Positions 1 to 11,310 of a stretch of 64,000 bases of DNA are shown one piece after another. The DNA is from Gymnopus androsaceus JB14 (lineage: Eukaryota > Basidiomycota > Agaricomycetes > Agaricales > Omphalotaceae), in NCBI GenBank assembly GCA_009733575.1, contig ML769409.1:239867-303866 (forward strand). Direction: 5' to 3'. A model generated the notes under the pieces. It saw only the letters and a program-made list of their open reading frames with translations, had not been told where the DNA came from and did no database searches. Every line of letters begins with the position of its first letter. Within the stretch, counting starts at the first letter, position 1. A program made the position numbers and the translations under genes.

Positions 1-227
1 CCGGCCACCTATTTCCATCTGAATTCGAGCTTTACTGCTGCATACAATATGAGAGGCGAACATTCCAACATTCGTTCCAGCGATTCCACTCTTTAAAGGA
101 GTTACTTTTATGAACGTATTACTGTAGATCGGACGGAATTGACAGAAACGCGCTAGCTTTGTCAATCGACCGAGCACCATATCTAAAAAATCTGATTCGG
201 CTCCAGTTTGCTTGGTTGAAGATCGAT

Positions 228-491
228 TTTAGAGCTAGCTCTCATGAGTGATGAGTGTATACCATTCGGAATAGAGCTAGGAGCGCACTAGGTGCCGCTA
301 GTAGATTTCAACATCATGCTGTGGAAGAAGAGTAGGCGCCTATTTGCTTCTTTGAACAGTCACCTGTCGCTAAGCGCTTACGCTTTCTCATCTTGAGACT
401 TGCTGCTTGCAAGGCTTGAGAATTAAAATAACGCCCCAGAATGCCAGGATCGCCGAAATTTGGTCGAAATTCACGCTATTCCAAATTCTAA
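228..491. repeat. Dispersed repeat, copy A
   Basis: This stretch matches 4309-4560 over almost its whole length in the same orientation, starting at TAGAGCTAGC and ending near TTCACGCTATTCCAAATTCT. The copies differ by substitutions and short indels. No ORF, terminal inverted repeat or target duplication was seen. It may be part of an old interspersed element whose ends I cannot place. Confidence 0.7.
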
Positions 492-677
492 AAGCCGCTC
501 CATATTCACTTTAACCATGATACGAGGACTAGCCTAGAAGCTGCAACTCAGTTTGCTGAGAACCATCCAGCAAGGGAGCTCAACCATCACTGACAAGGTC
601 CAAGTTAAGTTGTATCAAAAAATTAGTAACATTAGTTACACAGTATTGTATCGGGGAAGCACAAATCAACAAAAACT

Positions 678-1733
678 CTATGCATTATAGCTACAAACCA
701 GGTCATAGTAGTTCTGCATCATAGCAGCTGGAATTACCAATTCCCTCTGTCCATTGGGAATCCAGGGTGGGAATGCGGGAAAGAAACAGTCAAGTGGAAC
801 CCTAAATGCGGGTGCAAGTGTATGAAGTGTAATCATCACTGTCCCATTCAACGACTTTCCGCCAACGGCATGCTCCCAAAGTTCAATCACAACTTTCTTG
901 TTGATGTCAAGGTATAGTTTGACGATTATAACTGCATGCACACTCTGCATTTTCATGTTAACGGCAATCATAAAGGGACTGGAAGAAACACACCGGAAAG
1001 TATTGGAACCAGTTGTTCGCTTTCTTGGTCAGCGATGGATATGATTGTGAGTCGCCACATTCAATAACGAGCCTAGGGAGGTCTTTCTGAGTAAGAGGGA
1101 CCAGAACAGTGTCACCCTCTAACGAGGCAAGATTGGGGTGCGTGAACGCTGCAATGGATTCATTGATGAATAAATGAGCAAATGTATTGAAAAGTACTGA
1201 AAGTGACTTACTGGCGCTCCCAACATCGTTAACACCTCCTGCATGCGTGGGTGTGGGATCCAAGATTTTCAACTCGTGCTTCATCTCCTCCGCAAGCTTT
1301 CGATGACCAGTCTCGTGCGCCTTAGATGGCATTAATTGGACGAAGATTGAATCCTTGATAAACGAAATCCTAGAAACACATACATCAAGCAAGGCGTATC
1401 AACACCTCGGGAACATCTCACCTCAAACTTTGGCGCATCTCAAGCTCATTGAAGTGTGGTTCAAGTTCGGTGAATGTCGTCCAGGTGACATCTTCCAGCA
1501 ATAGGAAAGTAGACGAAGGACTGCAGAAATGAAATCATGAGAAGAGAACAGTTTATTCTTGAAAGGCTTACTTGGCAAGGAAGGCTTTCAATTCTGAGAG
1601 ACTAGCAGTAATTCATAAGTCTATTCCGCCCGTTTGATTCATAAGTGAGACTTACACGGATCGCCGGTTTGACATTCTGAGGCAGAGCTATGGATACAGT
1701 CTCAACGGGTTTCGTTTGTGGAATTGGCGTCAT
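678..1733 (-). CDS. Uma2-like (PD-(D/E)XK fold) hypothetical protein
   Basis: A five- to six-exon reverse-strand model starts at ATG 1733 (MTPIPQTKPVETV) and ends at 678. Exons joined through GT-AG introns read LEDVTWTTFTELEPHF, then MPSKAHETGHRKLAEEM, then LPRLVIECGDSQSYP, then VVIELWE. This order (an LEDV-T-W start, an MSP-like segment followed by H-E, a P-x-L-V-I-E core, a closing E-x-W-E strand) resembles the Uma2/DUF820 putative endonuclease fold and the divergent versions found in mushroom genomes. The last intron is about 49 nt, and another contains 1187-1210. The canonical acidic metal-binding residues are only partly recognisable, so activity is doubtful. Function in fungi is unknown to me. 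The family call is an inference from motif order. Confidence 0.55.
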
Positions 1734-1739
1734 CCGACG

Positions 1740-2621
1740 GGACGAGTAGGTTATGGGAGGTTATAGGAGGCTATAGGTGAGTACAATGAGTCTGCCGGAG
1801 AACGGCAGCCAGGCGCTAGATCAGTGTCCTATGCATCGAACATCATTCTTTTTCTCGCTTACCCACACACCTTCACCTTTTAATTTGCCAGCTGTACCCT
1901 ACAGCTTTAGTCTCTACGTGTGCGATTTATTAGTTATCCACCCGTAAAGCCCAGCCAAACCCCTCCGCAGATGGTATTCCACTTCGACTCTTCTATGATA
2001 TTCCTACTGATCCCAAACTAGCCATAGTCTGGCTTATCTCACGCCTTTTGGACCGCTTACTAAATGACGAATGCGCATTGTCACTGGATTTATTCTAGTT
2101 AATCTTAAGTATCTCCCGATGAGGCGTTCAGACCATCGTTTCAGACCATCGTAGCTTGCTTCCAGCCGGATCCGTGACCTCGCTTACCCATTGAACAGCG
2201 ATCTCAAATTCGTTCATAGACTACTATCCGTGTTCTCGGCGGCCTTCTCTCGGCGTACGAACTCATTGACCACAATAGACTCTATCTTGACCGCGCTGTC
2301 AAGCTATGCTTCCTGCTTCGACACCGAGTCAGGGGCTTGCGTTCATTACGGTGCAAGATTACTTTGGAAGACTGACCGAAACGTAGGTTGTGAAATCCAT
2401 CAGAGAGAATCGGATGCCCCAAGGGCTTGCTTCAATTTACTTGCAGTACATGTTGCCGCTTTTGTTTATAAAGAACGGCCTACTCATTGAACCTCATTGA
2501 CGCAGAGACAGGTCAATTTTTTCCTTCTGCCATTTGATAAGGTTCCCGTGGCGATTCACACCATGAATATCTATTGTGAGTACTGTACTGTACTTCAACT
2601 CTTCCCTTCTCAGTTGGCACC
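1740..2621. other. Intergenic, nothing recognised
   Basis: Upstream region shared by the reverse gene at 678-1733 and the forward ORF at 2622. The 99-residue open frame at 2191-2490 has no recognisable domain and a composition like chance translation. A local direct repeat of CAGACCATCGT occurs near 2130-2150. Confidence 0.5.
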
Positions 2622-2983
2622 ATGTCCTCAAAGGAAAGTTCCTCAATGGGAAACGGAACCACTCGAGTGGATTGCCTCTTGGACTGTTTAATTGAAAAGG
2701 TTCTCCCGTATTATCGCATGAAACAGTCACGGCAAGATTGGGGTTTTGAGGGAGATGACTTGGGAGTTAGAAAGCGTAAGCAAGTCATTTGGACATTGAG
2801 AGAGCAGTACACGAAAGATGATATTGATGTGCATGTTTTGTGTTTTTTATTATTCACAGTTTAACTTACAATGAACTAGGTTTATGAGCATGAAGATCAT
2901 GAATGCTCATCTGAATGCTCTTCTGACTGCATTGAACACACTCTCTACCTTGTTCAGCCAAAATCAGATCCAAAATCATCAGT
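2622..2983 (+). pseudogene. Unknown ORF cut off by a transposable element
   Basis: A frame opens at ATG 2622 (MSSKESSSMGNGTTRV) and runs through WTLREQYTKDDID. After a likely intron (GTGCATG ... AACTAG) it continues as VYEHEDHECSSECSSDC until the left target duplication of the element at 2992-4087. Beyond the element, a Ser/Thr-rich frame (4096-4219) resumes and ends at a stop. No family was recognised. The host frame reads a TAA inside the target duplication, so it may have ended naturally or in an intron before the insertion. Low certainty that this was a working gene. Confidence 0.3.
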
Positions 2984-2991
2984 ATAAGGGT

Positions 2992-4087
2992 AGGACCTCG
3001 GAAACTCCCCCAAACGTTGTCCGGAATAGCGTATTTTAGGTCGCGATTTTGGCGATTTTCCTGTCCGATTATAGCGTATTTTACGCCAAAATATCAGCTT
3101 CCCTGTCCTGATATAGCGTACTTTAGGTCGGCGCGTCTGCGCCGAACCGAAATTTTTGAGGGATTTTGCGCCCAAAGAAGCATGCCAAAGCTGAAGAAGC
3201 ACAACGCTGAAGCGCTAAAGTGCAGCAACAGAAGTAAAGCTTACGAGTAACGAGTAGAAGTCTAATACGTACAAAAATTTTACCTTTGCTTCGTTATCCC
3301 GTCGTCGTTAGATTATGCTTTTCTCGAGAGATGAACTAGATGCTATCGAGCTAACAATGCAGATACTGACGACGACAGCTCACTGCCTCAATTTTCCTGC
3401 TAGGTTACCGGCCACAAGTACCATCTTCACACTCATGCACCTGTCGCCAATGTCTTGTACAGGGTTTTGCATAATTCTGTGCCCCTTCGAGTTTGACGCA
3501 ACTGTTTATTTGTATGTATTAAAAGACCTAGCCCAGGCCCAGCTACCGTGACAACCTATTCATTCTTAATCTCCGAGAGCTCCTCATGACTCCGAGCGAT
3601 CCATTCTCGTAACTTACGGAAGAAATGTATTGAAAAATTCTGTAAGCGCCCTCAGGCGCCCTAAAAAACCAAATACAAATAAAGAGGTGCCTCAAACTCG
3701 AAGGGGCACAGAATTATGCAAAACCCTGTACCATCTTGGGAGTGATGCGCTGTCTGGTTCACATAGTAACTACTAACATGCAGCTGAATGGTCGTTCAGG
3801 GAAACGGTGGCAAGCGTTCCAAAAGCAGGGGGCAAAAAAGGCTCTCAAGGCTTTACCTGCTTTGAAAATTATAATACCTGCCCGAAAAGGACCTCAGGAA
3901 TGCATTTAGGTCATTTTTAACGTACGTAGAAGTCTGTAGGAGCGCTCAGGAATTTTTTGGAATTTTTTGGAATTTTTTTGAAATTCACGTGACCGTCCCT
4001 GTCCGAAATAGCGTATTTGAGCTCAAAATCATAGCGTACTTCAGGGCACTTGACCGGACAACGTTTGGGGGGAGTTTCCGAGGTCCT
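2992..4087. mobile_element. Non-autonomous hAT-like element (1.1 kb)
   Basis: The element begins AGGACCTCGGAAACTCCCCC and ends with the reverse complement. The terminal inverted repeats are about 33 bp with one C-run length difference. Both sides carry an identical 8-bp target duplication ATAAGGGT (2984-2991 and 4088-4095). An 8-bp duplication is typical of hAT elements. Subterminal copies of TAGCGTA(T/C)TT lie at both ends: three near 3026-3125 and two near 4009-4045. No transposase frame is present, so movement would need a helper. Intact duplications and TIRs suggest a fairly recent insertion. Confidence 0.8.
3460..3728. mobile_element. Nested TA-flanked MITE
   Basis: This 269-bp element lies inside the hAT-like element. 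It starts CAGGGTTTTGCATAATTCTG and ends with the inverse. The inverted repeat continues imperfectly for about 60 bp per arm. TA dinucleotides flank both ends (3458-3459, 3729-3730), as expected for Tc1/mariner-type insertion. There is no coding capacity. The superfamily call rests on the TA duplication only. Confidence 0.65.
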
Positions 4088-4308
4088 ATAAGGGTGACTT
4101 ACACATCTACTTCTGTGACTGTCTTGACTTTCCCTCCATCAACTTCTGCAAGCACCTCTGTACCATCCAGCAGTTCTTTAGTGGAAGTGATTGAACATCA
4201 ATTTCTTCTATCTCTCTAGTGCTAGTATCTCCGGCGCTCTCGACGTTTCCACTTATCCCAGGCCTTGAAATCCTTGTCCGTTGGAACAGGTTGGAACAAA
4301 GTTCAGTT

Positions 4309-4560
4309 TAGAGCTAGCCCTCATGAGTGATGAGTGTATAGCATTCAGAGTAGAGCTAGGAGCGCGCTGGTAAAATTTGACATCATGGAAGAAGAGTAGG
4401 CGCCTATTTGCTTCTTCGACTGAACTTGGACTGAACAGTCACCTGTCGCTAAGCGCTTACGCCTTTTCATCTTGAGTGCTTGCAAGGCTTGCGAGCTAAA
4501 ATACCGCCCAGGATGCCAGGATCGCCGCAGTTTGGTCGAAATTCACGCTATTCCAAATTC
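4309..4560. repeat. Dispersed repeat, copy B
   Basis: Second copy of the repeat at 228-491, same orientation, about 4.1 kb apart. Shared landmarks are CTCATGAGTGATGAGTGTAT, AGTAGGCGCCTATTTGCTTC and GGTCGAAATTCACGCTATTC. Copy B has a short extra segment after TTGCTTCTTC. Confidence 0.7.
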
Positions 4561-4913
4561 TCCCTCACACAATGGGTTTAACACAATGGGTTTACAAACC
4601 GAAAATCTCGTCCTCCTATACTGTCAGGTCATTTGTCAGGTCGGAAATTCGTGCCACTCTTCAGATTCTCGCTTGTGCTCAGCTCGGAACCGCTTGGCAG
4701 TTGCAAGGCTTGACTCAGTCCTATTCAAACCCGGGTAATTGATTGTTATCTTATTTATCTCTAACAGGACCCCGAATGATAGCCAGGACTTGACTCATAT
4801 TTGACTCATACCCAGCACGCGATTGTTGCTATAGGAGCTTTTAGCTAAAAAGAGGCCTCTGTCCACAACTCTCGTTCACTTTCCCTCAATAATCGATTCC
4901 ATCATCATCATCC

Positions 4914-6492
4914 ATGGCTCCCGTAACAAACGGGCGACTCATATTCAACAAAATACCTACTGGTAAAGTGGCCTGCCCGTTTTACTTTCACTCGCGTACG
5001 GACTGGGAATGATGGTCGCGATGTAGGTCTTCCTGAACCAGGCAAGACCACCGTGTATGACACGAGCAAGACGATTGACTTGGAGAATGAGCCGCTCAAT
5101 GGAGGCGTTTTGATAAAAACTTTGGGTGAGTTTACGACGCGTCTTCATCTATCCTGTAACAGCGAGCTCATTCGGATTTTCACTACAAAAGCCCTTTCCG
5201 CTGATCCATATATGAGAGTACGGATGCGCCCAGCTGATGTAGAGAGTTATATGGTGCGTTTGTTGTACCATCTAGGCAGTAGTGCTGATTGGCTTTGTCT
5301 ACTAACGTTCAGCCCCCTTTCATCATTGGCCAACCGTAAGCTTCATCTCAGTCGATACGTGCTGTTTTTACTTATTTAAATCTCTGTCTATTATAGAATA
5401 GCCAGCGGAGGTATTGGGAAAGTGATTCGTTCTGAGCACGAAGGATTCAAAGTCGGTGACTATGTTAGCGGGGTTTTAGGTTAGTTGACCATCTCCGTTC
5501 TTGTCTGGTGCTTCTTGGTCTAAAACTAATACATTATGGAAGACCACGCACACTACTCTATCCCTAATATCGATGGACCCTTCGGTGTAAAAGTTTTCAA
5601 ACCAGAATTCGGTCTCAAACCTTCGTTATACTTGGGTGCAGCAGGTATGCCTGCACAAACTGCATTTTACGGATGGAAAGAGTATGCCGATGCCAAGCCA
5701 GTATGTCCTATCTTTATTTCTTCTGTTTTTGACGCACCAACTACCTATGGTAGGGTGAAACCGTGTTTGTGTCCGGAGGAGCTGGTCCTGTTGGAAGGTC
5801 AGTTGCAAACTGTTGAGAATATGGTATCTCATAACACAAGAGCTCAACCCACACATCCGTAGCATGGTCATCCAACTCGCCAAAGAGGAGGGTCTAAAAG
5901 TCATCGCGTCGGCTGGTAGCGATGAAAAAGTACAGTTCTGCAAGGACGTTGGAGCAGATGTCGCGTTCAACTACAAGACTGTGAGTACGGAAGATATCTT
6001 GAAGAAAGAGGGTCCGTTGCATGTGTGAGTAGAATTTGTGCGCGAAGATAAATTAAACGGACTAATGAGTCTTGGACTGGTAGATATTGGGATAACGTCG
6101 GCGGAACGACTCTAGACGCTGCATTGGAAAATGCAGCTACGAATGCACGATTCATAGAATGTGGTGCGATCTCCACGTACAACTCAAAAGACGGCGTGGT
6201 CATGAAGGTTCGTGAACCCCTTCTACATCGTGAAGCTAATTTTACTTTCGTCGCATAGAACATCGACCAAATCTACGCTCGTTGTATCAAACTATACGGT
6301 TTCCTCGTCGTTCACCTTGCTCCAAAGTGGCAGAAAGAGTTTTACGAGGTTATCCCAAAGAAAATAGCTAGTGGTGATTTCAAGTACAAGGAGGATATCA
6401 CTCGTGGGCTGGAGAACGCTGGTGAAGCGTTACGCGAAGTGCAAACGGGGAAAAATCATGGAAAAAAGGTTATCATAGTTTCCGATGACTAA
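4914..6492 (+). CDS. NADP-dependent MDR reductase (alkenal/prostaglandin reductase-like)
   Basis: A ten-exon model from ATG 4914 (MAPVTNGRLIFNKIP) to TAA 6492 gives about 345 residues, the usual family length. It has the N-terminal GroES-like segment with LSADPYMRVRM, the hinge YLGAAGMPAQTAFYG, the cofactor glycine motif VSGGAGPVGS, the Rossmann strand VIASAGSDEKV and the closing YWDNVGG segment. These mark the zinc-free PTGR1/leukotriene B4 dehydrogenase branch of medium-chain dehydrogenases. Members reduce the C=C bond of alpha,beta-unsaturated aldehydes and ketones with NADPH in the cytosol. All introns are short GT-AG. One acceptor (GGAAG before DHAHYS) is unusual but keeps frame. No frameshift is needed. 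The in vivo substrate is unknown. Confidence 0.9.
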
Positions 6493-6994
6493 TAGAGTGT
6501 AAGTAAGATTTAGACTGTTCAATAAAGAGAGGTTCGAGCTACACCGACGGATGTGCCGGAAGACAGGTTTGCTGTGCAACGTAGATATCGCTAACCTTGA
6601 ATTAACCGAGGAATTGCGAAGTATGTAGGGTACAAGAGCCGGGCAATCTTCAGCTCAAGTCCAGAGCTGGGGCTTTCCATCATCAGACGTGAATCCATCT
6701 ATGGAACAGCTGGTAGAAATACTCTAGAACTCGCTGACGCGACTGATAGTGCTCTTCCGACTTTGAATTCTAAATTGGGTAGCTACTTACGTAAATTGGA
6801 AATAGGTACAATTTAAACGCCCATGCGGCTTGATTCTGTTCTTGAACGACCCTTCAGCCTCCACTGGCTTTCCAAGTTTTAACGGCCATTTCTTGGAACG
6901 CTCAGTTGCTTCACTCATCTTATTTACGATATCCTGTTTACGACCAACTTGTGGCAAATTATTAGAAGTTATTTGGGTATCTGTTGACCAACTT
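6493..6994. other. Intergenic between reductase and vezatin-like gene
   Basis: Contains the reductase 3' region and the promoter of the following gene. An open frame from 6830 is continuous with the vezatin-like ATG at 6995 but its upstream part has no family resemblance. I treat it as 5' leader. Confidence 0.4.
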
Positions 6995-9687
6995 ATGGCT
7001 CAACCCGTATTCGATGATCACCCACTGGAACAGTATTTAAGAGGTACGTGTACAATTACCGCTACTCTTTTCTTTCAAACTGAAAATTATATCTTGTTGT
7101 AGAAGCAGGAGAAGCCCCAGATTTAATGCCTGGGGGTGTCGCTGAATTCAATACGCCACAGTCAGAAGACGAGGACTCCTTTTATGAAGATGGAACCAAT
7201 CCTGAAACTTGTTCGAATTTCCTGAGGGATATTGCTCAGGCAAGTTGAAGATTATTTGAGCCTTTGTCAATAGCTGATTGCAAGTGAAATATGCAGGTCG
7301 TGAGATCTATGGTTTTGACACAATCCTCTTCGGCATTCGTTGAGCGATTCAAATACAGTGTCATTTCTTCTTCCCTTTTATCTTCGTCTCTCGTACAACC
7401 CAACAACCTACGTCCGCCTCGTTTACCTGGTCATCACAGCCGAAATTCGAGTCTTGATACCCCGGAGACGTCACATCAACCTATCCATTCTTTACCGTCT
7501 GATTCTAGCCACTATATCTTCTTCTTGGCTCTCGCGCTCGTTACTGTGTTATTTGGTGCCGGATATTATTTTACGAGTGCTCTGATATTGGGAATATCGG
7601 CGTCACTCTTGTATATATGGAATCCCGAATCTTCAAAATATGATATGACCCCCGTATGTGATTTTCGCTTTGCTATTGATGCTCCTAACATTATGCTTCT
7701 TCCCAGTACTTGGATACACTTAATGACCTTATAGCAGCTGGAACCGTATGGGATTCGGTTGTTCAAGAAGCTATGACGAACCTCGAAAAGGATGACCAAA
7801 CGTACAAGCATATCTCTCTATACAGTTGCATCATGGACTAACACATCTCGTAGTACATCAATCACACCACTCTCTCCTTCCTCCCTCCGCGTTGCTCTCC
7901 ATTCAACCCTGTTGACGACTCAAAGCCAGTGCGACGATGTTCGTCAACTACTGTCAGCACTTACATCGCACTCTGAGCTATCACAAATATCAGAGATGTA
8001 TGCACCTCCCTCTCCAATGTCTTCAAAATCATTCCTACCGCTCTCTCCTACAAGACCATTTTCATATCCCGAAAGCTCGTATACCCGAACGACGCACCAT
8101 ATCTGTGCCCTACCCCATCGGAGAACAAGCGAGCAACCTGGAATCGGTTCATATGCCTCTCTCGCTAATGCAGGAAGTCCGTCCATGCAGTTCACCAAAC
8201 GCAGAGAAAAGCGACGGTCGGATTTATCTGCACTTCTTCATGTAACAGGGGCACCATAGCTCTAGTCGCAGTGCTCCTGTTACTCCCGGAGGCGACGAAT
8301 CTGAATCACTGGAAGGTGTTTTGGAGGAGACCGAAACAGGAGGCGAAGCTGGAAACGCTGGCGCTAGGGGAGTCATTTGGCTCTGCCGCATTAAGACTAC
8401 GTCGAACTCGTACGATTGGAGGCCTCAATGTCCTCAGAGTATCTTCATCAGTGCCCAATTCACCTCCTATGACCAATCTTCCTGTCCGTTCTCCGCGATC
8501 TGCACAATCCCAATTCGCGACTTTGCCCTCCGCGTCTCGGTTCACTGCGATACAAGCTCCACGACACCCACTATCGTTTTCATCACTTAGCATCGCACTC
8601 CAGAACGCATTAGCTTCAAAGCGATATGCATGTTCGCATCTCCTCGCACTGCGATTCGCGGAGGAAGGAGATGATGAGGGGTACTGGGAGGATGTAAAGA
8701 GTGTGATGATGCTTCTGACTAGCACACTAGTGGATGCTAGTGCACGACTGACAGAAGCTTTGGAGGATGCAGATGATCAGAAACTGAAGGATTCAACGCC
8801 CAGTCCTTCGGCAGCACAAGCGGAGCTGAGGATGGCGGACGTCATGATGTTTGGTGAAACGAGGAGATCGTCCTTGCTGCGTGGACGAGGAAGAGCCAGG
8901 CATGAGTCGTTTGCACCTATGCCGAGTCATCTAAACCGGTTCGCTACCCATGTGGAGGCTATATCGTCTGCTCTAGACGATGCACGAGAGCACTTGGTAG
9001 AGTGTGTTGCTGCACTGAAAGAGCCGTCGACCGAGGAACCATCTTCGGATGAAGGTTCAACAAACGTTGAACACCCAGCTTTACAAGCCTACGAACGTCT
9101 CCGTCGGGAACTGGGACTCGCTTTGCGTGAATGCGAACGAGGACGGGAACGTCTCCTGGATGCCATCTCAACACCTCGACAGCATTCAGAGTCTGAAGAC
9201 GAATCTTCATCCGAGGACCATGCACCGGATCTTCCCGCTCTAGCGCACGACGCGAGTGATGACTCGGATGAGAAACACGAGCCTCCAGAGTATGAAGTTT
9301 CCTCAGATCCTACAGATCGCTGTCGATATCGTCAGCGCCTTGGACGATGTTACATCGCATCTTCTACTCACTTCCACATCTACACATCTACCGCCACCTG
9401 GTGTCGAGCAAGTTTACGAAGGTGACTCGGGTACTGCTCCAACATTTAATCGTGAGCGTTCCAAGCTGAGTAGGGAGGAGCGTATTCAGCTGGCAAGGAA
9501 GGCGAAAGAGGAGGGACAACTGAGTCGGTCAGGAGATCAAATGCCGCCAGCTAGGGAGACATGGGGTCCCGGAGGTGAAGTCGTGCAGGAGCTGAAGGAT
9601 GTCATCTGGAAAGTGGGAGAGAGGAGACGAAAGATGGCTGATGGGCAGGTCCACAACGTCGTGCCGGAAGCACTGCAATTGGTCTAG
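6995..9687 (+). CDS. Vezatin/Inp2-like myosin-binding membrane protein (frames broken)
   Basis: The model starts at ATG 6995 (MAQPVFDDHPLEQYLR) and ends at TAG 9687, about 800 residues. After the acidic N-terminus come VVRSMVLTQSSSAFVERF, two adjacent hydrophobic segments (IFFLALALVTVLFGAGYYF and ALILGISASLLYIW), then YLDTLNDLIAAGTVWDSVV and a long Ser/Pro-rich part. A helical region follows (LQNALASKRYACSHLLALRF). This layout fits the fungal Vezatin / peroxisomal myosin-binding family that includes yeast Inp2, which links peroxisomes to class V myosin. One intron (7240-7296) uses a GC donor. Three single-base excesses break the frame: GGGG near 8249, GGGG near 8367, and an extra C near 9322 that is absent from the degenerate copy at 13739. 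The product is inferred. Confidence 0.6.
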
Positions 9688-11310
9688 GGAGTTTTTCGTT
9701 CTATCTCTGTTGTCATCTATCGGTATATTGCTTTTTAATTGCTATCCATGTTTGTTTAAATCGCACTTGTAGCCATCCATCCGTATCTGATAAAAAGATG
9801 CTCATTGTTCAGATTCTCTTCTTGCTATCGCTCTCCCAAAGGTCCAAAGCCGTGTCCCCATCTTGCTAACAACAGCGTCACTATGAACTCTTCATCTTCT
9901 GCTTCTTAAACTCTGGCGGATAGACCAATTATTCTGTGCATGTACAAAGTCTACACGTACCGACACCGACGTCGACATCATTTGTCCTTGTCGACAATGT
10001 CAATTTACGAAACACAAGATACATGCGGAAAGACACTATTAGACAACAAACAAATGAGAAAAAAAACGAAAGAGACAGACAGACTGGATTGAGCCTAAAA
10101 TGAAATGAAGATGAGAGCATAGCGAGATGTAAGTACATGCAGTAGACACGGCCTAGGAAAAAGTTGTAGAGTTGTACATGTGAAGAAAGAGGAAGGAAAG
10201 CGGAAGAGTAACGAAGTACGACGAAAAAGCACTAATACAACGGGAGAGTTATATATTGCGAGAGGAGAGCAGGTATTACCTACGCTCAGCCTCGCCAAAA
10301 TAATAATAATACAAAACAGCCCTGCATAGTACAAAAAATATAGAACAAAACAAGCACAACGAATAACGGTCAGAGAAGACGAGAAATAGAACAACATACG
10401 AGTACATGGGCGTGGCAGAGCATAGCAGATAGATAATGTCTGCGTGCAGATATCTTCTTCTCCTTCCAAAAAAAGAACCGGGCGAATGGACCCTTCGAGT
10501 TTGAGCTCCGAGTCCTATCCTTTAGGCTAGGCAAAGCTACTTCATAGGATCTAGTGAACCATCCAGCGCCTGATCATTCGGATTAAACCACTGCCCGAAA
10601 TCTCTCTCGAAATTCAAATCCCCGCTGTCCCTGAATATGCTTGGATCAAACGTATCCAAAGCACCACCGATATCGTTCATAAAGTCTGCACTGAACAGCG
10701 GTAGATCTGGCGTCGTCCCGCTTATCATCATGCCCGCCATATGAGGAGGACCGGGATTACCACCTAACATCGAAGATGCTGAGTGATTCATGCTTGGCGG
10801 AGGAAGAGGAAGGTTTGGGTTTGGATTGGAGTTGAAGGTGGGATTTAGCGATGGAGGCCCGGGCTGGTGGTTTAGTCCTGGAGCACCGGGATTAGAGGGG
10901 GATGCGACTCCGCCTGTATGCAACTGCCCACGGTGGAACGTTGCTAGTGAATTTCTATAATGTGCAGGTCCGTCCGGTTGTTGAGGTAGATTTATCGGCT
11001 ATACACGAATATTTGTCAGTTCGTGGTCGGAGAAATACAGATTCAAAAAATTAAGCAGACCTGCATCTGAGGCGTCGTCATCATTCCTGACTGTCCAGGC
11101 ATTCCGGGCATTGGCGGGGACATTGAGTTCATCGAATGTGGAGGTCCATTGGATGCCATCGGAGGCGGTCCTCCCATATTCATCTGACCCATCCCGCCCT
11201 GGAATCCATTCATCGGAGCCCCACTGGCAGTCATTGGTCGCATACCCATTGGTGGCAGAGGTGGGTTTGGATTAGAGTTGGGTGTAGGATTCTGTGATGG
11301 AGGCGACTGG
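8885..11310. repeat. Partial tandem duplication, unit 1
   Basis: This block holds the vezatin-like 3' half (8885-9687), shared downstream sequence (about 9720-10530) and the LisH gene 3' part (10537-about 11310, reverse). It is collinear with unit 2 (13418-about 17250), which has the same parts in the same order. Shared non-coding landmarks include GAGCCTAAAATGAAATGAAG and TTGTACATGTGA. Confidence 0.8.
9688..10536. other. Convergent 3' region, duplicated non-coding sequence
   Basis: A/T-rich sequence between the vezatin-like gene and the LisH-derived tail. It matches about 15480-16228 in patches, including the AGCAGATAGATAAT motif and the segment before the LisH stop (CTTCGAGTTTGAGCTCCGAG). 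The open frames on the reverse strand here are low-complexity and unsupported. Confidence 0.6.

Noticed and set aside
2191..2490. A 99-residue forward ORF
   Set aside because: No domain, no splice continuity and no conservation signal. Treated as chance.
10095..10469. A 124-residue reverse ORF rich in Phe, Cys, Tyr and Leu
   Set aside because: Low-complexity translation of A-rich duplicated 3' flank. The equivalent frame is not kept in the second unit.
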